Origin: Afipia sp.
Lineage (GTDB): Bacteria; Pseudomonadota; Alphaproteobacteria; Rhizobiales; Xanthobacteraceae
DNA length: 39,501 nt
Direction: 5' to 3'
NCBI GenBank assembly: GCA_017474385.1
Contig: JAFVHU010000157.1
Location: 1-39,501 of the forward strand
Shown here in pieces: positions 25,908 to 35,484 of the stretch (position 1 is the first letter of the stretch; each line of letters opens with the position of its first letter). The position numbers were made by a program, and so were the translations under genes. The notes under the pieces are model-generated. The model ran no database searches, was not told where the DNA came from, and saw only the letters and a list, made by a program, of their open reading frames with translations.

Positions 25908-26393
25908 ATGCGCTGCCCAAGCTGTAACAGTCTCGATACGCAGGTAAAGGATTCACGGCCGACGGAAGACTCGGCCGTGATCCGGCGGCGGCGCGTCTGC
26001 ATGGCGTGCAACTTCCGCTTCACAACGTTCGAGCGCGTGCAGCTTCGCGAACTGACCGTCATCAAGCGCAACAGCCGCCGCGTTCCGTTCGACCGCGACA
26101 AACTGGTGCGCTCGCTCCAGATCAGCCTGCGCAAGCGTCCGGTCGATCCCGAGCGCGTCGAGAAGATGGTGTCGGCCATCGTGCGCGAGTTGGAAAGCGG
26201 CGGCGAGGCGGAGATTTCCTCGGAGGTCATTGGCGAGACCGTGATGGAGCATCTGCGCCAGCTCGACGACGTGGCCTATGTCCGCTTCGCCTCGGTCTAT
26301 CGTAATTTCCGCGAGGCCAAGGATTTCGAGGCTGTGCTCGGCGAACTGTCGGGCGAGGACGAACCGCCGCGGCCGGTGGTCGTGCGCAAGTGA
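25908..26393 (+). CDS. nrdR: Transcriptional repressor NrdR
   Basis: Zinc- and ATP/dATP-binding repressor of ribonucleotide reductase genes. The 161-residue product has the N-terminal zinc ribbon CPSC (3-6) and CMAC (31-34), the linker [18 protein letters not shown], and an ATP-cone domain from about 49 to 139 ([20 protein letters not shown]...). The full-length fit is good. It is directly behind glyA and in front of ribD, the conserved order in Rhizobiales. Confidence 0.97.
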   Translation: MRCPSCNSLDTQVKDSRPTEDSAVIRRRRVCMACNFRFTTFERVQLRELTVIKRNSRRVPFDRDKLVRSLQISLRKRPVDPERVEKMVSAIVRELESGGEAEISSEVIGETVMEHLRQLDDVAYVRFASVYRNFREAKDFEAVLGELSGEDEPPRPVVVRK

Positions 26394-26458
26394 TTTTTTC
26401 ACGGCGCAGCGTCCGCTAATCCGCTAGCTTGATCGCTGTGCCGGATACCTCTGACCCA

Positions 26459-27562
26459 ATGTCTGAAGATTTGCGTTACATGCGGCTTGCGCTGGCGCTC
26501 GGCCGGCGCGGGCAGGGCCGCACCTGGCCGAATCCCGCCGTCGGCGCCGTCATCGTCAAGGACGGGATCATTGTCGGGCGTGGCTGGACCCAGCCCGGCG
26601 GGCGGCCTCATGCCGAACCGGAGGCGCTGAAGCGCGCGGGCGAAGCGGCACGCGGCGCGACGCTCTACGTCACGCTGGAGCCGTGTTCGCATTTCGGGAA
26701 ATCGCCTCCGTGCGCGGATGCGATCATCGCCGCGGGTATCGCGCGGGTCGTCGCAGCCATCGAAGACCCCAATCCCGAAGTCGGCGGGCAGGGCCACGCG
26801 CGGCTGCGGGCTGCGGGGATCGAGGTGGATGTCGGTCTTTGCAAGGAAGAGGCCGCGCGCGATCATGCCGGGCACTTCCTGCGGGTTGGCGAGAAACGCC
26901 CGTTCGTCATTTTAAAGCTTGCCGTCTCGGCCGACGACAAGATTGCGGCGGCTGGTCATCGGCCAGTCGCGATTACGGGCGAAGCGGCCAAGGCGCGCGT
27001 ACATCTGCTGCGCGCGCAGAGCGACGCGATCCTCGTCGGCATCGGCACGGTGCTTGCCGACGATCCGCTGCTCACGGTGCGGCTGCCGGGGCTGGAAGTA
27101 CAATCGCCGGTGCGCGTGGTGCTCGATCGTGCACTGCGATTGCCGGGGGTCAGCAAGCTGGTGCACTCCGCGCGCCAGACCCCGCTATGGGTCATGACAT
27201 CCGGTCTGTCCGAAGCTCCCGCCGCGATGAAGCTTGGCGCGGCCGGTGCGCAGGTCATCCGCGTGCCTGTGGCGAATGAACCAACGCCGGGCCTCGATCT
27301 CAGGGCCGTTTTGAACGCGCTGGCCGAGCGCGGCGTCACGCGGCTGATGGTGGAGGGCGGCGCGCGCGTGGCTTCGTCATTCCTGAGCGCGGGCCTGGTC
27401 GATGAGGTCTGGTTGCTACGCGGGCAGGGCGTCATCGGCATGGATGGTATTCCGGCGCTCGATACGCAGCCGTTGTCGGTGGTCACCCAGTCGCCTCGCT
27501 GGCGCGCGCGTGCTACCGAGGCCTTGGATAAAGACACTCTTACAGTTTACGAACGATCATGA
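26459..27562 (+). CDS. ribD: Bifunctional riboflavin deaminase/reductase
   Basis: Carries out the second and third committed steps of riboflavin synthesis: deamination of the pyrimidine, then NADPH reduction of the ribosyl side chain. The N-terminal cytidine-deaminase-like domain shows zinc ligands in HAEPEAL and LEPCSHFGKSPPCADAI; the C-terminal RibD reductase domain includes VSADDKIAA and the late MVEGGARVASSFL. From ATG 26459 the product has 367 residues. GTG 26438 and TTG 26429 are alternative starts in the same frame, and none has a clear ribosome site. The TGA stop (27560-27562) falls inside a palindromic repeat. Confidence 0.94.
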   Translation: MSEDLRYMRLALALGRRGQGRTWPNPAVGAVIVKDGIIVGRGWTQPGGRPHAEPEALKRAGEAARGATLYVTLEPCSHFGKSPPCADAIIAAGIARVVAAIEDPNPEVGGQGHARLRAAGIEVDVGLCKEEAARDHAGHFLRVGEKRPFVILKLAVSADDKIAAAGHRPVAITGEAAKARVHLLRAQSDAILVGIGTVLADDPLLTVRLPGLEVQSPVRVVLDRALRLPGVSKLVHSARQTPLWVMTSGLSEAPAAMKLGAAGAQVIRVPVANEPTPGLDLRAVLNALAERGVTRLMVEGGARVASSFLSAGLVDEVWLLRGQGVIGMDGIPALDTQPLSVVTQSPRWRARATEALDKDTLTVYERS

Positions 27563-27603
27563 TCCGAAAAAGTGGGAACCGGTTTTCCGATCAGATCATG
27601 ATC
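27555..27603. repeat. Palindromic intergenic repeat between ribD and ribE
   Basis: Two identical self-complementary ends GATCATGATC (27555-27564 and 27594-27603) enclose CGAAAAAGTGGGAACCGGTT and TTCC. This matches a family I recall as very frequent in Bradyrhizobiaceae intergenic DNA ('AAAAGTGGGAACCGGTTTTCC'). It overlaps the ribD stop codon and ends 18 bp before ribE. Confidence 0.85.
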
Positions 27604-27621
27604 AATTAAGAAGAGACCTAG

Positions 27622-28230
27622 ATGTTCACCGGCATCATCACGGACCTTGGCGAAATCACCAGCATTACGCCGACGGCGCAAGGGCAACTGCACCGGCTGC
27701 GCATTGCATGCCGCTATGATCAGGCGACCATCGCGGACGGCGCGTCGATCGCCTGCAACGGCGTGTGCCTCACGGTGGTTCAGTCCGGCGTCGATCAGGG
27801 CAGGACATGGTTCGATGTCGATGCCGCCGCTGAAACGCTGCGGCTGACGACTGCGAAGGGCTGGGGCAAGGGCACGCGTCTCAATCTCGAACGCGCGCTC
27901 AAGATCGGCGACGAACTCGGCGGACACATCGTTGCCGGGCATGTCGACGGCATTGCGACGATTATCGTACGAGAAGATCTGCCGGACATGGCGCGATTTG
28001 AACTACGCGCGCCGCGCGATCTTGCAAAGTTCATCGCGGCGAAAGGGTCGGTGGTGCTCGACGGCGCCTCACTGACGGTCAATACCGCGGTTGACGATAC
28101 GTTCTCCGTTCTCATCATTCCGCATACGCTCCAGGTAACGACGCTGAGCGACTGGCGTTTGGGGTCGGAAGTCAATCTCGAAATCGATCTGATGGCGCGT
28201 TATGCTGCGCGATTGATCGAGATGAAATAG
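27622..28230 (+). CDS. ribE: Riboflavin synthase, alpha chain
   Basis: Dismutates two molecules of 6,7-dimethyl-8-ribityllumazine to riboflavin and the pyrimidine precursor. The 202-residue product begins with the conserved MFTGIITDLGEI and is made of two similar lumazine-binding barrels; CNGVCLTVV in the first matches LDGASLTVN in the second, as expected for the internal duplication. The terminal part carries NLEIDLMARYAARL. Start ATG 27622 lies shortly after a purine-rich AAGAAGAGA. It is called ribC in E. coli. The next gene of the pathway, ribH, is displaced about 2.8 kb downstream. Confidence 0.96.
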   Translation: MFTGIITDLGEITSITPTAQGQLHRLRIACRYDQATIADGASIACNGVCLTVVQSGVDQGRTWFDVDAAAETLRLTTAKGWGKGTRLNLERALKIGDELGGHIVAGHVDGIATIIVREDLPDMARFELRAPRDLAKFIAAKGSVVLDGASLTVNTAVDDTFSVLIIPHTLQVTTLSDWRLGSEVNLEIDLMARYAARLIEMK

Positions 28231-28277
28231 AAAGCGCCCGGCGGCGCAGGCAGGCGAGACAGTGCGACGGGATCGGC

Positions 28278-28946
28278 ATGCGTAAGCAACTCACCGATGA
28301 GCAAGTCGAAGTCTTCCGGGAGCGCCTGCTTCGCGTGGCTGAGAAGCTCTTTGCCAAGCGCGGAGTTGCGGGTGTCTCAATGCGCCAGATCGCTCAGGCA
28401 CTCGGCTACAGTCAGACTGCGGCCTATCGCTATTTCGCCAACAAGGATGAAATTCTCGCCGCGATGCGAGCGGCGGCGCTCGACCGCTTCTCCGGACACC
28501 TTGAAGCGGCGCTCGATCCGGCAAGGGACGCACGCAAGAATGCGCGCGCTGTCGGGCAGGCCTTTCTCGATTTCGCGCTGAAGCATCCCGACACCTATCG
28601 GCTGATTTTTTTCACGGAAAATCTTGAGGAAACCATTGCGCCGCAGTTCCCCGCGACGATAACGCGCTTCCGCGCCACCATGACCACCTACGTGCAGGCA
28701 CTTGTCGATGCCGGATATATCGAGGGTGACGTCCGGACATTGGGCGAGACGTTCTTCTCTGCCGCGCACGGTATCGTCATGATGCATATGAGCGGCCTGT
28801 TGCGGACGGTCCGCGAGCGGGATGACCAGCATCTTGCCTCCATGCGCCTCATCGCCAGGGGGGCGGGTATGTCGGATGTTTCGCAAGCCCGTGGGAAAAA
28901 GCCGCTCAGGATTGCCGCTGCGGGGCGCGTAACCCGCAAAACTTGA
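28278..28946 (+). CDS. TetR/AcrR-family regulator
   Basis: Predicted dimeric repressor. The 222-residue product has a TetR helix-turn-helix at about 34-61 (VSMRQIAQALGYSQTAAYRYFANKDEIL) and a helical C-terminal ligand domain with FLDFALKHPDTYRLIFF and a conserved HG pair (SAAHGIVMMHMSG), as in the WHG-type C-terminal domain. It lies just before an acyl-CoA synthetase gene, with an AT-rich palindrome between them, so an acyl-CoA or carboxylic acid is a likely inducer. The pair separates ribE from ribH and is probably a later insertion in this region. Confidence 0.9.
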   Translation: MRKQLTDEQVEVFRERLLRVAEKLFAKRGVAGVSMRQIAQALGYSQTAAYRYFANKDEILAAMRAAALDRFSGHLEAALDPARDARKNARAVGQAFLDFALKHPDTYRLIFFTENLEETIAPQFPATITRFRATMTTYVQALVDAGYIEGDVRTLGETFFSAAHGIVMMHMSGLLRTVRERDDQHLASMRLIARGAGMSDVSQARGKKPLRIAAAGRVTRKT

Positions 28947-28955
28947 CGGTGTTAA

Positions 28956-28965
28956 TTTAATTAAA
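28956..28965. promoter_or_regulatory. AT-rich palindrome before the acyl-CoA synthetase gene
   Basis: TTTAATTAAA, perfectly self-complementary, within an A/T run that stands out from the GC-rich flanks. TTGACG (28943-28948) just upstream could be a -35 element. Possible promoter/operator for the synthetase, perhaps bound by the TetR protein encoded upstream. Confidence 0.4.
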
Positions 28966-29035
28966 TAGCGTGCCGCCCAAAATCAGAACGCGCTCCAGCG
29001 CGGTCGACTAAGAAACAGTCAAACGGGGGAGTCGC

Positions 29036-30898
29036 ATGCCGCTTTTCAGCGAGTACTCGGTCGCAACACTCAAGGATGTCGTCCGGTTCGAAACCGAGAA
29101 GACGCTGGAGCAGCGCTACAATGCGCGCAGCGTCTACGATATTTTCGCCAAGAGCGCGTCACGTCATCCTGACCGCACTGCGCTGACAATGCTGATGACC
29201 GGCGCCGACGACGAGACGCCGCGTGTTGTCACGTACCGGCAGATGCTCGATGGCGTCACCCGCGCGGCGAATTTCTTCGCAAGCCTTGGCGGGCCGGGCG
29301 CGGGGGTTGCCTACATCCTGCCGAGTCTGGTGGAGACGCATTTCACGCTATGGGGAGCAGAAGCGCAGGGCTACGCTGTGCCGATCAATTTTCTGCTTCA
29401 GCCGCAGAACATCGCCGATCTCGTTCGCGCAGCAGACGCGAAGATTTTGGTGGCGCTGGGTCCGCATCCGCAACTCGACATCTGGCAGAAGGCGGTTGAG
29501 GTCGGAAAATTGCTGCCGGACGTCAAGCTGGTGCAGGTCTCGCTGTCGGACGCGCCGTTGCCTGAAGGCGTGTTCGGATTTGGACCCGGCCTGAAGGCGC
29601 AGGACGGCAATGCGCTGACGTTTGGGCAGGCGAGGAGCGGCGACGACGTCGCGGCTTATTTCCACACCGGCGGCACCACCGGTTCGCCGAAACTCGTCAC
29701 CCATACCCATCGCATGCAGATCGCAGCGGGGTTCGGCGGCACGGTGTTGCAGGATCTGAGCGAGACCGATGCCATTACCAACGGTCTGCCGCTGTTTCAT
29801 GTGGCCGCGACGATTTCCTGCGGGCTGTCGTTCTTCATCGCAGGCGCGAATGTCATCGTTCTTTCACCTGCGGGGATGCGCAATCCGGTCATCATCAAGA
29901 ATTTCTGGAAGATCATTGAGCGCTATCGCGCGACTGTGATCGGCGGTGTGCCGACGGCGTTGGCCGCGTTGCTCAACGTTCCTGTCGATGCCGACATTTC
30001 ATCGGCGCGCTACAGCATTTCGGGCGCGTCCCTGCTGCCGCGTGCAGTTGCCTTGCAGTATCAGAAGATGACGGGAACGGCGATCCACGAAATTCTCGGC
30101 ATGACTGAAACCGGCGGGCTGGTGTCGATCGATCCCGCGCCTGCCGATCCCGTGCTGGGTTCGGTCGGAATTCGCTTGCCGTACACCAGGGTCGTCGTCC
30201 GCAAGCTCGCCGCCGACGGTTCGCTCGGCGAAGCCTGTGCTCCGCACGAGGTCGGCGTGATGACCGTGTCCGGCCCAAACGTCACGCCGGGCTACAAGGA
30301 CCAGAGCCAGAACGGCAGCGCGCTGCGCGATGGTTATCTCGACAGCGGCGACCTGGCCTACACCGACGAACAGGGGCGGCTGTTCATCGCCGGACGCTCG
30401 AAGGATCTCATCATCCGCAGCGGGCACAACATCGACCCCGTTTTGATCGAGGACGCGCTGCAATCACATCCCGCGGTTGCATTGGCCGCAGCCGTCGGCC
30501 AGCCGGACAAACATGCCGGTGAACTGCCGGTGTGCTACGTGGCGCTCAAGCCGGGTGCACAGGCGACCGCCGATGAACTCAGGGCCTTCGCCGAGCCCCT
30601 GATTGCGGAACGTCCGGCATGGCCCAAGCAGATCATTGTCATCGACGCCATTCCAGTGACCAGCGTCGGCAAGATCTTCAAGCCGCAGTTGCGCACCGAT
30701 GCCGTGCAGCGGCTGGTGGCGCAGGTGGTTGCGGAAGCCACCGGGGCAGCCGATGCCGTGATCGATGTGGCAGCCGGCGGCAAGCGCGGCATCGACGTCA
30801 AAGTCGTCTTGCCTCCTGCGATGGCGGGCCAGCAGGCCGCGGTCGAAAAGGCGCTGGACGGCTATTTGTTCGACTACAAGGTCGCGCAGGCCGTCTGA
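29036..30898 (+). CDS. Acyl-CoA synthetase (AMP-forming)
   Basis: Adenylate-forming enzyme that activates a carboxylic acid with ATP and CoA. The 620-residue product has the P-loop HTGGTTGSPK (210-219), the adenylate motif GMTETGG, the YLDSGDLAYTDEQGRLFIAGRSKDLIIRSG stretch with the hinge, and the catalytic lysine K546 in SVGKIFKPQLR. After that lysine the chain continues about 70 residues, more than the typical FadD-type end. The substrate is not evident from sequence; a fatty or aromatic acid is plausible. GGGGGAG stands before the start codon. With the TetR gene it forms a two-gene unit inserted in the rib string. Confidence 0.9.
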   Translation: MPLFSEYSVATLKDVVRFETEKTLEQRYNARSVYDIFAKSASRHPDRTALTMLMTGADDETPRVVTYRQMLDGVTRAANFFASLGGPGAGVAYILPSLVETHFTLWGAEAQGYAVPINFLLQPQNIADLVRAADAKILVALGPHPQLDIWQKAVEVGKLLPDVKLVQVSLSDAPLPEGVFGFGPGLKAQDGNALTFGQARSGDDVAAYFHTGGTTGSPKLVTHTHRMQIAAGFGGTVLQDLSETDAITNGLPLFHVAATISCGLSFFIAGANVIVLSPAGMRNPVIIKNFWKIIERYRATVIGGVPTALAALLNVPVDADISSARYSISGASLLPRAVALQYQKMTGTAIHEILGMTETGGLVSIDPAPADPVLGSVGIRLPYTRVVVRKLAADGSLGEACAPHEVGVMTVSGPNVTPGYKDQSQNGSALRDGYLDSGDLAYTDEQGRLFIAGRSKDLIIRSGHNIDPVLIEDALQSHPAVALAAAVGQPDKHAGELPVCYVALKPGAQATADELRAFAEPLIAERPAWPKQIIVIDAIPVTSVGKIFKPQLRTDAVQRLVAQVVAEATGAADAVIDVAAGGKRGIDVKVVLPPAMAGQQAAVEKALDGYLFDYKVAQAV

Positions 30899-30927
30899 AC
30901 CTGTTTCTGAGCTGCATCCCTGCCTTG

Positions 30928-30995
30928 AAAGGGGACCGTTGTGCTTGGCTTTGTAGCGCTCAGCGACTACAAACGCGCAAACACGGAACCCCTTT
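30928..30995. repeat. Palindromic repeat upstream of ribH
   Basis: Imperfect inverted repeat with arms of about 29 bp: AAAGGGG (30928-30934) + CCGT + TTTGTAG (30950-30956) pairs with CTACAAA (30967-30973) + CACGG + CCCCTTT (30989-30995); loop CGCTCAGCGA. It lies 12 bp before ribH and fills most of the gap after the acyl-CoA synthetase gene. It could fold in the ribH leader and affect translation. Confidence 0.75.
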
Positions 30996-31006
30996 GACTG
31001 GATGGA

Positions 31007-31504
31007 ATGATGGCTGAACCGCGGCGCGCAGAGCTCAAGGACCAAACCGATATCAGCGGCGCGACCGTCGTCATCATCGAAGCCCGCTTTTACGACGATA
31101 TTCAGGAAGCGCTGCTTCAGGGGGCGATCAAGGAGCTTGAGGCCGCGGGCGTCGGCTACGACGTGATCAGCGTGCCGGGTGCTCTCGAAATTCCGGCAGC
31201 GATTGCCATTGCCATGGATGCATCGAAGAAGAACGGCCGGCAGTACGACGGCGCCATTGCGCTCGGCTGCGTCGTGCGCGGCGACACCATTCACTTCGAG
31301 ATCGTGTCGATGGAATCGTCGCGCGCTCTGATGGACCTCGCTGTTGCACGCAGCCTGCCGCTCGGCAACGGCATCATTACCGTCAACACTTCGGAGCAGG
31401 CGTGGGAACGCGCCCGCGCCGACAAGCTGAACAAGGGCGGCGACGCAGCACGCGCGGCGCTCACCATGATGCGGATCAAGAAACGTCTGGCGAAACCGCT
31501 ATGA
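31007..31504 (+). CDS. ribH: 6,7-dimethyl-8-ribityllumazine synthase
   Basis: Condenses the pyrimidine dione with 3,4-dihydroxy-2-butanone 4-phosphate to the lumazine that RibE uses. The 165-residue product has [31 protein letters not shown] and the catalytic region [14 protein letters not shown] with H96. The usual motif has Y before the His; here it is I. Tandem ATGs at 31007 and 31010 are both possible. The stop overlaps nusB (ATGA). The ribH-nusB-thiL order is conserved in Rhizobiales. Confidence 0.96.
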   Translation: MMAEPRRAELKDQTDISGATVVIIEARFYDDIQEALLQGAIKELEAAGVGYDVISVPGALEIPAAIAIAMDASKKNGRQYDGAIALGCVVRGDTIHFEIVSMESSRALMDLAVARSLPLGNGIITVNTSEQAWERARADKLNKGGDAARAALTMMRIKKRLAKPL

Positions 31505-32007
31505 GCGACGCCAAGAAAGCCAGCGACAAGGGACCGGGCGACAGGAAAGCCAACCGCCGCGGCGCGGCGCGTCTCGCCGCCGTGCAGGCGCTGTACCAGA
31601 TGGACATTGCAGGCGCCGGCATCGAGGACATCTTCGCGGAGTTTGAGAGCCACTGGCTCGGCAGCGAGGTCGAAGGCGACACCTACCTGCCGGCCGAGGC
31701 GGCGTTCTTCAAGGACGTGGTGTCCGGTGTGGTGCGCGACCAAAGCAAGCTCGATCCGCTGATCGACAAGGCGCTCGAAAGCGGCTGGCCCCTCAAGCGC
31801 ATTGACGCGATCCTGCGCGCGACGTTGCGGGCGGGAGCCTACGAACTCGAACACCGCAAGGACATTCCGGCGCGCGTCGTGGTGTCGGAATATGTCGATG
31901 TCGCGCATGCCTTCGTCGACAAGGACGAAACCGGCATGGTGAACGCTGTGCTCGACCAGATCGCCCGGCAGTTCCGCGCGAGCGAATTCGTACGGACGGG
32001 GCACTGA
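31501..32007 (+). CDS. nusB: Transcription antitermination factor NusB
   Basis: RNA-binding protein that with NusE (S10) loads the antitermination complex on rRNA operons (boxA). The 168-residue product is all-helical, with [20 protein letters not shown] near the start, [30 protein letters not shown], and [26 protein letters not shown] at the end. A basic N-terminal tail of about 20 residues precedes it. ATG 31501 overlaps the ribH stop by 4 bp; the frame upstream is inside ribH and rejected. Confidence 0.96.
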   Translation: MSDAKKASDKGPGDRKANRRGAARLAAVQALYQMDIAGAGIEDIFAEFESHWLGSEVEGDTYLPAEAAFFKDVVSGVVRDQSKLDPLIDKALESGWPLKRIDAILRATLRAGAYELEHRKDIPARVVVSEYVDVAHAFVDKDETGMVNAVLDQIARQFRASEFVRTGH

Positions 32008-32009
32008 GC

Positions 32010-33005
32010 ATGACGGCGCCGGGTGCCGGAGCATCGGGCGAAGACGATCTGATCGCGCGCTATTTCCGTCCGCTCGCGACCGATCCCGGCGCGTTCGGCC
32101 TGGTCGATGATGCCGCCCTCCTGAAATCGTCGGGCGATGATCTTGTCGTAACGACGGACGCGATTGTCGAAGGCGTTCATTTCCTTCCCGACGATCCACC
32201 GGGCACCATCGCGCGCAAGGCGCTGCGGGTGAACCTGTCGGATCTGGCGGCCAAGGGTGCTGCGCCCGCGGGCTTTGTGCTGACACTTGCGCTGCGTGAA
32301 GCGAAGGACGAATGGCTGGCGCCGTTTGCCCGCGCGCTCGGCGAGGACGCTTCGGCGTTCGGATGTCCGGTGCTGGGCGGCGACACGGTCTCGACGCCCG
32401 GACCGTTGATGATCTCGATCACCGCGTTCGGCCGTGTGCCGCCGGGCAAGATGGTTCGCCGAGCGGGTGCGAGGCCGGGCGACCGGATCGCGGTCACCGG
32501 GACCGTCGGCGATGCGGCGCTGGGCTTGCGCGTTCTGAAAGGAAAGATTGCAGGCGAGGGGCTTGATACATCCGCACGTGAATTTCTCATTCAGCGTTAT
32601 CGCGTGCCGCAGCCGCGCAGCGCGCTTGCTCTTGCGATCCGGGATCACGCGAATGCTGCGATGGATGTGTCGGACGGATTGGCTGGTGATCTCGCCAAAC
32701 TCTGCGCGGCGTCCGGCGTTTCGGCTGCGATTGATCTCGCGGCTGTTCCGCTCTCTGCCGCCGCACGCGTGTTGGTCGCCAACAGGAATGCAGACATCGA
32801 GACCGTTGTGTCAGGCGGCGATGACTACGAGGTCTTGTGCACTGTTCCGGAGAATCGGTGGGAATCGTTCGCCGCCGCTGCACGGCATGCGAATGTGGAT
32901 ATCACCAGCATCGGCAAGGTCGAGGCGGGGACCGCCGCTCCCCGGTTTCTCGATGCGACGGGCCAGCCGATAACGCTGAAACGGCTGTCCTACAGCCATT
33001 TCTGA
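32010..33005 (+). CDS. thiL: Thiamine-monophosphate kinase
   Basis: Phosphorylates thiamine monophosphate to thiamine diphosphate, the last step of vitamin B1 synthesis. The 331-residue product has the ATP/metal signature LVDDAALL (D33, D34), TTDAIVEGVHF, KALRVNLSDLAAKGAAPAGFVL, LGGDTVSTPGPLMIS, the AMDVSDGLAGDLAKL segment and SGGDDYEVL. Length is typical of ThiL. It starts 2 bp after the nusB stop, so it is part of the ribH-nusB-thiL operon. Confidence 0.96.
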   Translation: MTAPGAGASGEDDLIARYFRPLATDPGAFGLVDDAALLKSSGDDLVVTTDAIVEGVHFLPDDPPGTIARKALRVNLSDLAAKGAAPAGFVLTLALREAKDEWLAPFARALGEDASAFGCPVLGGDTVSTPGPLMISITAFGRVPPGKMVRRAGARPGDRIAVTGTVGDAALGLRVLKGKIAGEGLDTSAREFLIQRYRVPQPRSALALAIRDHANAAMDVSDGLAGDLAKLCAASGVSAAIDLAAVPLSAAARVLVANRNADIETVVSGGDDYEVLCTVPENRWESFAAAARHANVDITSIGKVEAGTAAPRFLDATGQPITLKRLSYSHF

Positions 33006-33238
33006 CGCTTTCGCACTGCAACCAAAACGTCTTCCGTGGATTTGTTGAATCACCCGAAAACGGTCACACGGGCCGTTGGCGGCGTTGCGTCATGGGTACG
33101 ATTTTGGCATTGTCCGCGCCGAATTGAGGCAGCTTTTCGCCTTTTGACGAAAGCATGCCTTCTTTTTTGCGCGCCCGGCCATCCTGTACGGCCTGCGGGG
33201 CGTTACTGGGGAAACAGCAGGGATCTGAGGCAAAATCA

Positions 33239-35359
33239 ATGACAGCATTATGGTTGATCGTGCTCGCGGGAGCGCTTTCCATCGTCTACGCCGCGTGGGC
33301 AACTTCGTCGGTGCTCGCGGCTGATGCGGGCAACGCCCGCATGCAGGAAATCGCAGCGGCGGTGCGCGAAGGCGCGCAGGCTTATCTCAAGCGCCAGTAC
33401 ATGACGATCGGTATCGTTGGCATCGTGATCTTCGCGCTGCTGGCTTACTTCCTCGGCCTTCTCGTGGCGATCGGCTTCCTGATCGGTGCGGTGCTCTCCG
33501 GCGCTGCCGGCTTCATCGGCATGAACGTCTCGGTGCGTGCCAACGTCCGCACCGCACAGGCGGCGACCAAGTCGCTGGCCGGTGGTCTTGAACTCGCCTT
33601 CAAGGCGGGCGCGATCACGGGCCTGCTGGTCGCGGGTCTCGCGCTGCTCGGCGTGACGCTGTACTTCATGTACCTCACCAAGGGCGCAGGTCTCCCTGCC
33701 AACAGCCGCACCGTTGTCGACGCACTGGTGGCGCTCGGCTTTGGCGCTTCGCTGATCTCGATCTTCGCGCGTCTCGGCGGCGGCATCTTCACCAAGGGTG
33801 CGGACGTCGGCGGCGATCTGGTGGGCAAGGTCGAAGCCGGTATCCCGGAAGACGATCCGCGCAACCCGGCCACCATCGCCGACAACGTCGGTGACAACGT
33901 CGGCGACTGCGCCGGCATGGCGGCTGACCTGTTCGAAACCTATGCCGTGACCGCGGTCGCGACCATGGTGCTCGCGGCGATCTTCTTCGCCACGTCGCCG
34001 CTGCTGGTGAACATGATGACGCTGCCGCTTGCTATCGGCGGCATCTGCATCATCACCTCGATCATCGGCACCTTCTTCGTCAAGCTCGGCGCTAGCCAGT
34101 CAATCATGGGCGCGCTCTACAAGGGCCTGATCGCCACCGGCGTTCTGTCTCTGTTTGGCGTGGCCTTCGTGATCCATCAGTTGATCGGCTTCGGTCCGCT
34201 TGCTGGCGTGAAGTACACCGGCCTCGCGCTGTTCGAATGCGGCATCGTCGGTCTGGTGGTGACGGGTCTCATCATCTGGATCACCGAATACTACACCGGC
34301 ACCGATTTCCGGCCGGTGAAGTCGATCGCACAGTCGTCGGTGACCGGTCACGGCACCAACGTCATCCAAGGTCTCGCGATCTCGATGGAATCGACGGCGG
34401 CTCCGGCGATCGTCATCATCGCCGGCATCCTCGTCACCTACAGCCTCGCAGGCCTGTTCGGTATCGCGATCGCGACCACGACGATGCTGGCGCTGGCCGG
34501 CATGATCGTCGCGCTCGACGCTTTCGGACCCGTCACCGACAATGCCGGCGGCATTGCTGAAATGGCCGGACTTCCGAAGGAAGTGCGCAAGGCGACCGAC
34601 GCGCTCGACGCGGTCGGCAACACCACCAAAGCCGTCACCAAGGGCTATGCCATCGGTTCTGCCGGTCTTGGCGCGCTGGTGCTGTTTGCGGCGTACAATG
34701 AAGACCTCAAGTTCTTCATCGCCAACGCTGCGAAGTATCCGTACTTCCAGGGTGTCATTCCTGACTTCTCGCTGAACAATCCTTACGTCGTGGTCGGCCT
34801 GCTGTTCGGCGGCCTGCTGCCGTACCTGTTTGGCGCGATGGGCATGACGGCCGTGGGCCGTGCTGCCGGCGCGATCGTCGAAGAGGTTCGCCGCCAGTTC
34901 CGCGAAAGGCCGGGCATCATGAAAGGAACCGACAAGCCGGATTACGGCAAGGCCGTTGACCTTCTGACCAGGGCCGCGATCAAGGAAATGATCATTCCGT
35001 CGCTGCTGCCTGTGCTGTCGCCGATCTTCGTCTACTTCGTGATCTATGCGATCGCGGGCGGCGGTGCGGCCGGCAAGTCGGCTGCGTTCTCGGCAGTTGG
35101 CGCGATGCTGCTCGGCGTGATCGTCACCGGTCTGTTCGTCGCGATCTCGATGACCTCGGGTGGCGGCGCATGGGACAACGCCAAGATGTACATCGAGGAT
35201 GGCCACTTCGGCGGCAAGGGTTCGGATGCCCACAAGGCAGCCGTGACCGGCGACACCGTCGGCGATCCCTACAAGGATACGGCAGGCCCTGCCGTGAACC
35301 CGATGATCAAGATCACCAACATCGTGGCGCTGCTGCTGCTGGCGATCCTGGCGCACTGA
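33239..35359 (+). CDS. hppA: Membrane proton-translocating pyrophosphatase, potassium-independent type
   Basis: Hydrolyses pyrophosphate and pumps protons across the inner membrane. The 706-residue product has about 16 spans with the substrate motifs [21 protein letters not shown] and [16 protein letters not shown], and a third acidic motif near the end ([13 protein letters not shown]). The residue that separates the two subfamilies is a lysine here (K464 in [10 protein letters not shown]); potassium-dependent enzymes have Ala. The ATG at 33239 ([14 protein letters not shown]) gives the usual first span; the frame is open to 33155. GAGG at 33226-33229 is the likely ribosome site. A strong terminator follows, so it is a single-gene unit. 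Confidence 0.95.
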   Translation: MTALWLIVLAGALSIVYAAWATSSVLAADAGNARMQEIAAAVREGAQAYLKRQYMTIGIVGIVIFALLAYFLGLLVAIGFLIGAVLSGAAGFIGMNVSVRANVRTAQAATKSLAGGLELAFKAGAITGLLVAGLALLGVTLYFMYLTKGAGLPANSRTVVDALVALGFGASLISIFARLGGGIFTKGADVGGDLVGKVEAGIPEDDPRNPATIADNVGDNVGDCAGMAADLFETYAVTAVATMVLAAIFFATSPLLVNMMTLPLAIGGICIITSIIGTFFVKLGASQSIMGALYKGLIATGVLSLFGVAFVIHQLIGFGPLAGVKYTGLALFECGIVGLVVTGLIIWITEYYTGTDFRPVKSIAQSSVTGHGTNVIQGLAISMESTAAPAIVIIAGILVTYSLAGLFGIAIATTTMLALAGMIVALDAFGPVTDNAGGIAEMAGLPKEVRKATDALDAVGNTTKAVTKGYAIGSAGLGALVLFAAYNEDLKFFIANAAKYPYFQGVIPDFSLNNPYVVVGLLFGGLLPYLFGAMGMTAVGRAAGAIVEEVRRQFRERPGIMKGTDKPDYGKAVDLLTRAAIKEMIIPSLLPVLSPIFVYFVIYAIAGGGAAGKSAAFSAVGAMLLGVIVTGLFVAISMTSGGGAWDNAKMYIEDGHFGGKGSDAHKAAVTGDTVGDPYKDTAGPAVNPMIKITNIVALLLLAILAH

Positions 35360-35390
35360 TCGTCGTACGCGTTGTCACACTTATAAGATA

Positions 35391-35422
35391 ACAACCCCCG
35401 CGATTTGCGTCGCGGGGGTTGT
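35391..35422 (+). terminator. Intrinsic terminator after hppA
   Basis: 13-bp perfect stem ACAACCCCCGCGA / TCGCGGGGGTTGT with a TTTGCG loop, 31 bp after the hppA stop, followed by GTTTA. Confidence 0.85.
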
Positions 35423-35484
35423 GTTTATGCGAACCACTCCGAGTTTTGGATGACGGGTTCGGTAATTAACGATTGGGCTGCTGC

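Noticed and set aside
34100-35356. 418-residue open frame on the minus strand
   Set aside because: Antisense to hppA; rich in Arg, His and Asp because of the codon bias of the true gene.
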